Shown: positions 1 through 5,548 of the stretch, piece by piece
How positions within the stretch are numbered: the first letter of the stretch is position 1
Layout of the letters: each line of letters begins with the position of its first letter
Assembly (NCBI GenBank): GCA_945837185.1
Contig: CAMAMZ010000116.1
Span: forward strand, 1-6,657
Length of the DNA: 6,657 bases
Direction: 5' to 3'
DNA from: an uncultured Bacteroidales bacterium
Lineage (GTDB): Bacteria > Bacteroidota > Bacteroidia > Bacteroidales > Bacteroidaceae
The notes under the pieces: generated by a model
What the model saw: only the letters and a program-made list of their open reading frames with translations
Databases searched by the model: none
What the model was told of the DNA's origin: nothing
Position numbers and translations under genes: made by a program

Positions 1-104
1 AGCAAGGCAAAACTGCCAATTGTTGCGCCAAGGAAGGACAGGCCAAATCAGCTTGTTGCAAGAAGGAAGGTGACAAGGCAAGCTGTCAGAAATGTAGCAA
101 ATGA
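1..104 (+). CDS. Cys/Lys-rich C-terminal tail of an unidentified protein (5' end outside window)
   Basis: The frame whose first full codon is at base 3 stays open from the window edge to a TGA at 102-104, giving 33 residues. They include six cysteines arranged as CC, CC, then CxxC at the very end, with many Lys, Gly and Ala (pieces read NCCAKEG, ACCKKEG, CQKCSK). The other two forward frames give Arg-rich peptides with no recognisable pattern, so this frame is preferred, but the choice rests on composition alone. Such a tail suggests metal or thiol chemistry (inference); the main domain is outside the window, so the protein cannot be named. The GH3 start codon follows 51 bases later on the same strand. 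It is unknown whether the two share a transcript. Confidence 0.6.
   Translation, partial: QGKTANCCAKEGQAKSACCKKEGDKASCQKCSK
21..98 (+). repeat. Degenerate ~11-codon tandem repeat coding the Cys-rich tail
   Basis: Two units begin at 21 and 54 and share TGTTGC, then AAGGAAGG in the same register; they translate as CCAKEG and CCKKEG. A decayed third unit starts at 84 (CQKCSK). Spacing is 33 and then 30 bases, in frame, which suggests expansion by short in-frame duplication. Only two good copies are visible because the gene is cut by the window edge. Confidence 0.5.
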
Positions 105-155
105 CGAGACCTGATGTCTTGTCGAAAGAAGTAAAAAGAGTAATTCTTTATCTCC

Positions 156-2453
156 ATGATGAAACGTAAACAAACTATTACCCGTCAGTGTCAAAGCCTG
201 GTAGCAGGCTTGGCACTTGTGTTGGTTTCATGCCAACCCTCTGTAAAACTGTCTCCCGACAACATCGACGCGGTGTTGGCCGATATGACCACCGATGAAA
301 AGATTACCTTGGTGGTTGGTGCGGGAAATGAAACCTTCACGGGTTATGGTAATACTAAGAAAATTGTGCCAGGAGCTGCCGGCACCACTTCACCCATAGA
401 GCGTTTGGGCATCACGCCCTCTGTGCTCACCGATGGACCAGCCGGATTGCGCATTGACACTTTGCGCGAAGGCGACGACAAACGTTACTACCATACCGGT
501 TTCCCCATAGGGACGGCCTTGGCTTGTACATGGAATCTCCCTTTGATGTATCAAGTGGGAGATGCCATAGGTAACGAAGCCCATGAGTATGGCCTTGACT
601 TGATTTTCGCACCCGGAATGAACCTGCATCGTGACCCGTTGGGAGGCCGTAACTTTGAGTATTATTCAGAAGACCCTTACGTAACGGGTAAGATGGCAGC
701 CGCCTTTGTCAAGGGCATACAGGCCAATGGGGTGGGAGCCACCTTGAAACATTATGCTGTCAACAATCAGGAAACCAACCGCAAGGATGTCGATGTGCGT
801 ATTGGCCAACGGGCATTGCGGGAGTTGTATCTGCGTCCTTTTGAAATTGCGGTCAAGGAGGCCAAACCCTGGTCGGTGATGAGTGCCTACAATAGTATCA
901 ATGGACAGCAATGTATGGAAAGCAGAAATCTGCTCACCACCATTCTGCGCCGCGATTGGGGATTTGATGGCATGGTAGTGAGCGACTGGGCTGCACCGGG
1001 TTGGCGCGATTCCGGCAAGGAGATGTGGGCAGGCAATGATTTGTTGGCACCGGGAACACCGGAACAACGGGAGGAAATACGACAGGCCTTACGGGATGGT
1101 AAACTCAACGAGGCAGACCTCGACAGTTGCGCCCGTCGTATGCTCCACTTCATCACCCGTACGCCTCGCTTCAATCATTATGCTTTCTCCAATAATCCCG
1201 ACCTGAAGGCGCATGCGCAACAGTCATTGCAGGCTGCCGAGGAGGCTGTGGTATTACTGGAAAACAAGAACCAGACGTTACCCTTTGAACCTACCATCAA
1301 ACGGGTAGGAATGTTTGGCATGGCTTCTTATAATTTCCTGGCTGTGGGAACAGGGTCGGGCAATGTCAAGACACCGCATACCACGAATCTTGAGGAAGGG
1401 TTTGCCCATGTGGGAATTGCCACAAACCAGAAATTGGCAGCACGCTACAAGAAAGTGCTTCGCGACACGCTGAGCAAACGGGCCAACGATCCGTTGGGCT
1501 ATTCGGCCATTCCTGAGATGGATATACCGGAGGAGGCGATTCTTGCCAGTGCCGACAGCGATGATGCTGCCATCATCACCATCGGACGCAGTTGTGGTGA
1601 GGGAGCCGACCGTAATGCCTTTACCGACTATCAGTTGTCAACGTTGGAGCATACTATTATAAATAAGGTGTGCAAGGCATTCCATGCCCAGGGCAAAAAA
1701 GTGGTGGTTGTGCTGAATGTGTCGGGTGTGGTAGAGGTGGCCTCGTGGAAGGAGCAGCCTGACGCTGTGGTACTTTCCTGGTTGTTGGGACAAGAAGGTG
1801 GTGATGCCGTATGCCGTATCCTGAAAGGAGAGGTGTGTCCGTCAGGGCGACTCACCATGACCTTCCCTGTAGCTTATGAGGATTGTAATACACACGATAA
1901 TTTCCCCTACGATTTTCATGGTCCTAAGGCCATTGGCAACTATAAGAAGATTCCGCGCAATCCTGCCCTCAAGAATGTACACTTTGTCGACTATAAGGAA
2001 GGAGTGCATGTAGGGTATCGTTATTTCGACACCTTTGGCCGTAAGGTGAGCTATCCTTTTGGCTATGGCTTGAGCTATACGCATTTTGCTTATTCCGACA
2101 GCAAGGTGAAGGCGAAGGATGATGGTACTTACGAGGTGACGGTTACCGTGACCAACAAAGGAACCTGTGCCGGCAAGGAGGTGGTGCAACTCTATGCGCC
2201 TGTGCGCGACATCAAGCACCAGTTGGTAGGCTTTGCCAAGACGAATCTCCTGAAGCCGGGACAGTCGCAAATCCTCTCCATGGTCATCACGCCACGCGAC
2301 CTCTCATATTTCGATGAGGCACAACAGGCGTGGGTTGTTGCCAAGGGGGAGTATCGGTTGGAAGTAGCGGCGAACAGTCGTGATGTCCGTCAGCAATTGT
2401 CTTTAACCTTATCGGAAGAAAAGGTGCTTGACAAAGTGCATGGCAAACTTTGA
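156..2453 (+). CDS. Glycoside hydrolase family 3 beta-glycosidase (beta-glucosidase type), lipoprotein
   Basis: Retaining exo-acting enzyme that removes beta-linked sugars, most likely glucose, from the non-reducing end of oligosaccharides. The 765-residue length is normal for three-domain GH3 enzymes. Residues 1-26 form a lipoprotein signal peptide with lipobox LVSC (acylated Cys26). No acidic cluster follows the Cys, so a periplasm-facing anchor is more likely than surface display (inference). The N-terminal barrel (about 35-340) has DGPAGLR at 93-99, GRNFEYYSEDP at 164-174, the KH pair at 198-199 and the nucleophile Asp277 in VVSDW. The second domain (about 365-575) carries GRSCGEGADR, where Glu482 is the likely acid/base by analogy with Bgl3B-type enzymes, and the GQEGGD/PSGRLTMTFP region. 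A fibronectin III-like domain occupies about 670-745. Start: ATG 156 or ATG 159, with an in-frame TAA at 141-143 ruling out a longer N-terminus; no Shine-Dalgarno is seen. The GH95 gene follows after 26 bases. Exact substrate (glucoside versus xyloside) cannot be settled from sequence. Confidence 0.95.
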   Translation: MMKRKQTITRQCQSLVAGLALVLVSCQPSVKLSPDNIDAVLADMTTDEKITLVVGAGNETFTGYGNTKKIVPGAAGTTSPIERLGITPSVLTDGPAGLRIDTLREGDDKRYYHTGFPIGTALACTWNLPLMYQVGDAIGNEAHEYGLDLIFAPGMNLHRDPLGGRNFEYYSEDPYVTGKMAAAFVKGIQANGVGATLKHYAVNNQETNRKDVDVRIGQRALRELYLRPFEIAVKEAKPWSVMSAYNSINGQQCMESRNLLTTILRRDWGFDGMVVSDWAAPGWRDSGKEMWAGNDLLAPGTPEQREEIRQALRDGKLNEADLDSCARRMLHFITRTPRFNHYAFSNNPDLKAHAQQSLQAAEEAVVLLENKNQTLPFEPTIKRVGMFGMASYNFLAVGTGSGNVKTPHTTNLEEGFAHVGIATNQKLAARYKKVLRDTLSKRANDPLGYSAIPEMDIPEEAILASADSDDAAIITIGRSCGEGADRNAFTDYQLSTLEHTIINKVCKAFHAQGKKVVVVLNVSGVVEVASWKEQPDAVVLSWLLGQEGGDAVCRILKGEVCPSGRLTMTFPVAYEDCNTHDNFPYDFHGPKAIGNYKKIPRNPALKNVHFVDYKEGVHVGYRYFDTFGRKVSYPFGYGLSYTHFAYSDSKVKAKDDGTYEVTVTVTNKGTCAGKEVVQLYAPVRDIKHQLVGFAKTNLLKPGQSQILSMVITPRDLSYFDEAQQAWVVAKGEYRLEVAANSRDVRQQLSLTLSEEKVLDKVHGKL

Positions 2454-2479
2454 TACGCAAACTTAAAACCTATTAAACA

Positions 2480-4927
2480 ATGAGGAAAATTAAAACTTTA
2501 TTGACCGCTGTCGCTTTGGGATGTATGTCAGTGCAGGCCCAAGATTTGAAGATTTGGTATAATAGCCCTGTGGAGCTCACTATTCCGGCCGCCATTGGGC
2601 AGGCTCCGCCTAAAATAGACTACAAACAGGGCAAGGCTAAGAAGGTAACCAAAGAACGCAAGATGATAGGTACTGTATGGGAGAACTATTGTCTGCCCCT
2701 TGGTAACAGTAGTCTCGGTGCCTCGTTGCTGCAATCGGCAGCCATCGACTGCATTATACTCAATGAGAAAAGTCTGTGGAAAGGTGGTCCCGCCTCAGGA
2801 AGTGGTGCCAAGACCTACTGGACCATGAACCCGGATTCAAGAAAGTATCTGCCGATTATCCGCCAAGCCTTTGCAGAGGGTAAAGACCATGTGGCAGACT
2901 CGCTAACAAAGGTACACTTTAGCGGCACCTTCGTAGACAGCAGTAATAAGGATACGCTCCGCTTCGGTACCTTTACAACGATGGGTGAGTGGTATGTACG
3001 TACGGGACTGGACGATGCAAAAAGCGAGTCGTTTTATCGTGACTTGAACCTGCAAGATGCCACCAGTCATGTCACCGTCAAGAATCAAGGTGTCACCTAC
3101 CGTCGCAGCTACTTTGTATCGTATCCCGACCAAGCGCTTGTGATGCGCTATGAGGCCGATAAAAAGGGAAAGCAGAACCTTACATGGACCTATCTGCCCA
3201 ACCCCGACGCTGTCGGACAGTGGACAGTGGGGAAAGATGAACTCCTGTATGCTGCCAAACTCAACAACAACCAACTGCCATACGCCTTCCGTATCAAGGC
3301 GCGTGCCAATGGGGGCACGGTGGCTTATGAGGCAGGTAAGATTGTGGTGAAAGGGGCTACGAGTGTAGATTTCATCCTCACGGCCGCCACAGCCTATGTC
3401 ATCAACAAACAGCCCGATTTTACCGATCCTAACACCTATTATGGACAGGATCCTATTCGTATAACAGCCGACCGTATGCAGGCTGCGGCAGCCAAAAGCT
3501 ATAAAACGCTTTATCAGAACCATGTGGCCGACTACAGGAAGTACTTCGATCGTATGTCGCTTGCCATCAATCCCGACAAGCCTTTCCAAGACATGCCTAC
3601 CGATACCCGCCTTGATGTCTATAAGGAGGGAGCCGATGACCCCTATCTGGAGGCACTCTATTATCAGTTTGCCCGCTATATGACGATTGCTGCCTCACGG
3701 GGAGCCACCCTGCCTATGAACTTGCAAGGCATCTGGAGCAGGGGTGTGAAATCTGCTTGGAACAGCGATTATCATAACAATATCAACCTGCAGATGAACT
3801 ACTGGCCAACATGTACCGCCAATCTGATGGAATGTTTCCAGCCTCTGGTGGAATATCTGCAGATGGTATATGAACCCGGTAGGCTCACAGCCAAAGCGAT
3901 GTATGGTGGTGAGGGATGGACACTCAACATTTCTACCAACCCTTATGGATTTACAGCACCCACCAAGAGTCCGGATATGACTTGGAATCTTGCTGCCATC
4001 AACGGACCCTGGCTCGCCACCCATCTCTGGGAATATTATACCTTTACGCTCGACAAGGAATGGCTGCGTGATATAGGTTACCCCCTGCTGAAAGGTAGTG
4101 CCGACTTTGTTTGCAACTATCTGTGGAAGCAGGACAATGGCCTCTATACCTCCGCGCCCTCCACTTCACCGGAGCATGGTCCTGTGGACAAGGGTGTCAC
4201 CTTTGCCAATGCTGTGGCCAAGGAGTTGCTGATGAATACAGTGGCGGCTGCCAAGGTGCTGAACAGGGATGCGCAGGAGGTGGTGCGCTGGACTGAGATC
4301 ATCAACCACATTGAGCCCTATCGCATCGGACGCTATGGTCAGCTCATGGAATGGTCAAAGGACATCGACAATCCTAACGACAACCACCGGCATACCAACC
4401 ATCTCTTTGGGCTCTATCCCGGCCACACCATCTCCTTAGCCGAGACACCGAAACTGGCCGAAGCTGCTAAGGTGGTTCTGGAACACCGTGGCGACCTGTC
4501 TACCGGATGGAGTATGGGCTGGAAACTCAACCTCTGGGCGCATCTTCACGACGGTAACCGTTCCTATAAGCTGCTGAGAGACCTGCTCTCATCGGGCACC
4601 AACTATAATCTTTGGGATACGCATCCCCCCTTCCAGATAGATGGCAACCTGGGTGGCTTGGCCGGTATCACAGAGATGATGATTCAAAGCACCGAACAGG
4701 AAATTCTATTGCTGCCTGCTATTCCCGACACTTGGAAACAGGGAACCATCAAAGGCGTAAGGGCACGTGGCAACTACACCCTCGACATCAATTGGAACAT
4801 GCAGAGTCAGCCACAGGTTTCCGTAACGGTATATGCCCATGCCAACGGTACTTGTAAGCTGCGCTATAAAGATAAGGTGCAAACCTTCTCAACAGAGAAA
4901 GGCAAGCGCTATAAGTTCACGTTTTAA
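2480..4927 (+). CDS. Glycoside hydrolase family 95 alpha-L-fucosidase (or alpha-L-galactosidase), secreted
   Basis: Inverting exo-enzyme expected to release terminal alpha-L-fucose, typically alpha-1,2-linked to galactose; some GH95 members act on alpha-L-galactose instead, and I cannot tell which applies. Residues 1-20 are a Sec signal peptide ending VQA, leaving Gln21 as the new N-terminus, so the protein should be periplasmic or secreted. The N-terminal domain (about 22-320) has the signature LPLGNSSLG (72-80) and LNEKSLWKGGP (94-104). The (alpha/alpha)6 barrel follows with LPMNLQGIW (411-419) and NNINLQMNYW (433-442). By analogy with Bifidobacterium AfcA the catalytic residues are Asn434 and Asn436, general acid Glu565 in TSPEHG, and Asp721 in FQIDGN. 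A C-terminal beta domain starts near 740. Length (815) fits the family. About 35 extra residues separate the WYNSP and WENYCLPLGN motifs. The gene lies 26 bases after GH3 with no terminator between, so co-transcription is likely. Confidence 0.95.
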   Translation: MRKIKTLLTAVALGCMSVQAQDLKIWYNSPVELTIPAAIGQAPPKIDYKQGKAKKVTKERKMIGTVWENYCLPLGNSSLGASLLQSAAIDCIILNEKSLWKGGPASGSGAKTYWTMNPDSRKYLPIIRQAFAEGKDHVADSLTKVHFSGTFVDSSNKDTLRFGTFTTMGEWYVRTGLDDAKSESFYRDLNLQDATSHVTVKNQGVTYRRSYFVSYPDQALVMRYEADKKGKQNLTWTYLPNPDAVGQWTVGKDELLYAAKLNNNQLPYAFRIKARANGGTVAYEAGKIVVKGATSVDFILTAATAYVINKQPDFTDPNTYYGQDPIRITADRMQAAAAKSYKTLYQNHVADYRKYFDRMSLAINPDKPFQDMPTDTRLDVYKEGADDPYLEALYYQFARYMTIAASRGATLPMNLQGIWSRGVKSAWNSDYHNNINLQMNYWPTCTANLMECFQPLVEYLQMVYEPGRLTAKAMYGGEGWTLNISTNPYGFTAPTKSPDMTWNLAAINGPWLATHLWEYYTFTLDKEWLRDIGYPLLKGSADFVCNYLWKQDNGLYTSAPSTSPEHGPVDKGVTFANAVAKELLMNTVAAAKVLNRDAQEVVRWTEIINHIEPYRIGRYGQLMEWSKDIDNPNDNHRHTNHLFGLYPGHTISLAETPKLAEAAKVVLEHRGDLSTGWSMGWKLNLWAHLHDGNRSYKLLRDLLSSGTNYNLWDTHPPFQIDGNLGGLAGITEMMIQSTEQEILLLPAIPDTWKQGTIKGVRARGNYTLDINWNMQSQPQVSVTVYAHANGTCKLRYKDKVQTFSTEKGKRYKFTF

Positions 4928-4929
4928 GG
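4926..4929 (+). promoter_or_regulatory. Possible Shine-Dalgarno (AAGG) overlapping the GH95 stop codon
   Basis: AAGG overlaps the end of the GH95 TAA and lies 7 bases before the ATG at 4937, a spacing suitable for ribosome binding. With only 9 bases between the two genes this suggests translational coupling. Bacteroidetes rarely depend on Shine-Dalgarno pairing, so the match may be chance. Confidence 0.3.
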
Positions 4930-4936
4930 TGCCGGA

Positions 4937-5473
4937 ATGCGAATAGGCGTTTTTTGTTCTGCCAATACGCAGATAGACCGTGATTACTTTACTTACACCC
5001 GTGAGTTTGGGGCATGGATAGCTACCCAGGGACATACCCTGGTGTTTGGAGGATGCAACAAAGGACTCATGGAGTGTGTGGCCCAGGCTGTAAAGGAACA
5101 CGGAGGACATACTGTAGGAATTATCCCCTCGCTCGTGGAGCGAGGGGGATTTGTATCGGCCTATACCGATAAGAAAATCTATTGCCGGAACCTCAGCGAG
5201 CGCAAAGACTTGCTGGCAGCGGAGAGCGATGTGCTGGTAGCTTTGCCGGGAGGTATCGGCACACTCGATGAAATCTTCACGGTGGCTGCGGCAAGTACCA
5301 TTGGTTATTACAGGAAGTTGGTTATCCTTTACGATATGAAAGGATTCTGGCAGCCCCTCATACAAACGTTGCATCAGCTGCAGACACAAGGTTTCATACG
5401 AGGTAACTATCTGGAACGCATCGCTGTGGCACACAATCTCGAGGAGTTGTGTCAGCTCCTCCATCAGGAGTAA
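4937..5473 (+). CDS. LOG-family protein (TIGR00730), nucleotide 5'-monophosphate phosphoribohydrolase
   Basis: Cytosolic Rossmann-fold enzyme of the LOG (LONELY GUY) family, often misannotated as lysine decarboxylase. Characterised relatives cleave the N-glycosidic bond of AMP or cytokinin riboside monophosphates to give free base and ribose 5-phosphate. The 178 residues match the short, type I members. Visible hallmarks are the N-terminal strand MRIGVFCSAN, the nucleotide-binding loop FGGCNKGLM (37-45), Arg89-Lys90 and the signature PGGIGTLDE (104-112), whose Glu112 completes the PGGxGTxxE motif. All expected catalytic residues appear present. No signal peptide is found. It begins 9 bases after the GH95 stop, so it is probably the last gene of the GH3-GH95 transcript, although its function has no clear tie to glycan digestion. 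The ATG at 4937 aligns naturally with the family N-terminus, and the only nearby upstream sequence is GH95 coding sequence. In vivo substrate is unknown. Confidence 0.93.
   Translation: MRIGVFCSANTQIDRDYFTYTREFGAWIATQGHTLVFGGCNKGLMECVAQAVKEHGGHTVGIIPSLVERGGFVSAYTDKKIYCRNLSERKDLLAAESDVLVALPGGIGTLDEIFTVAAASTIGYYRKLVILYDMKGFWQPLIQTLHQLQTQGFIRGNYLERIAVAHNLEELCQLLHQE
5125..5147 (+). repeat. Perfect 10-bp inverted repeat with 3-base loop inside the LOG gene
   Basis: The left arm CCCCTCGCTC (5125-5134) and right arm GAGCGAGGGG (5138-5147) are exact reverse complements around the loop GTG. A further T-G pair at 5124/5148 is possible. It encodes residues 63-70 of the LOG protein and is not followed by a T run, so it is not a classic terminator. 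It would form a very stable RNA hairpin; a role in pausing or transcript stability is only a guess. Confidence 0.8.
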
Positions 5474-5475
5474 CC

Positions 5476-5513
5476 AAAAAATAAGCATTTCTCTTCGTGC
5501 TATCATTTTTTTT
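5476..5513 (+). terminator. Weak A/T-rich terminator-like hairpin after the LOG gene
   Basis: AAAAAAT (5476-5482) can pair with ATTTTTT (5505-5511), and AGCA (5484-5487) with TGCT (5498-5501), around a 10-base loop, ending in a run of eight T (5506-5513). It begins two bases after the LOG stop codon. The stem is low in G+C and interrupted, so efficiency is doubtful. Position at the end of the gene cluster and directly before a new promoter supports a terminator role. Confidence 0.35.
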
Positions 5514-5524
5514 CCCTAATTTTG
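5494..5524 (+). promoter_or_regulatory. Bacteroidetes-type primary sigma promoter for the DUF4369 lipoprotein gene
   Basis: TAATTTTG at 5517-5524 matches the Bacteroidetes -7 consensus TAnnTTTG exactly. TTCG at 5494-5497 is a 3-of-4 match to the -33 element TTTG, with a 19-base spacer, which is within the usual range. Transcription would start near 5529-5533, giving a leader of about 16-20 bases before the ATG at 5549. The -33 element partly overlaps the terminator-like structure. Confidence 0.7.
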
Positions 5525-5548
5525 CAACCAAAATGTAAATAACAGAAG

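Noticed and set aside
117..148. Possible promoter before the GH3 gene: TCTTG at 117-121 and TAATTCTT at 141-148 with a 19-base spacer.
   Set aside because: The -7 element misses key positions of TAnnTTTG, and transcription would begin almost at the start codon, giving a near leaderless mRNA. Too weak to annotate.
194..211. Inverted repeat AAGCCTG/CAGGCTT with a 4-base loop in the GH3 signal-peptide coding region.
   Set aside because: A 7-bp stem inside coding sequence is expected by chance in a window of this size, and no regulatory context is visible.
666..1067. 133-codon minus-strand open frame with a Cys-containing N-terminus inside the GH3 gene.
   Set aside because: It is antisense to the GH3 catalytic barrel including the nucleophile region, so its apparent zinc-like Cys/His spacing is incidental.
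2454..2479. The GH3-GH95 gap considered as a promoter or terminator.
   Set aside because: The 26 bases are A/T-rich with no hairpin, no T run and no TAnnTTTG element; they fit an intra-operon spacer.
2903..3589. 228-codon open frame on the minus strand inside the GH95 gene.
   Set aside because: The sense strand encodes a continuous GH95 protein here; the antisense translation has no recognisable features.
4889..5506. 205-codon open frame on the minus strand opposite the LOG gene.
   Set aside because: It lies fully antisense to a gene with complete LOG motifs, its translation shows no domain pattern, and no promoter is seen for it. It is a shadow frame.
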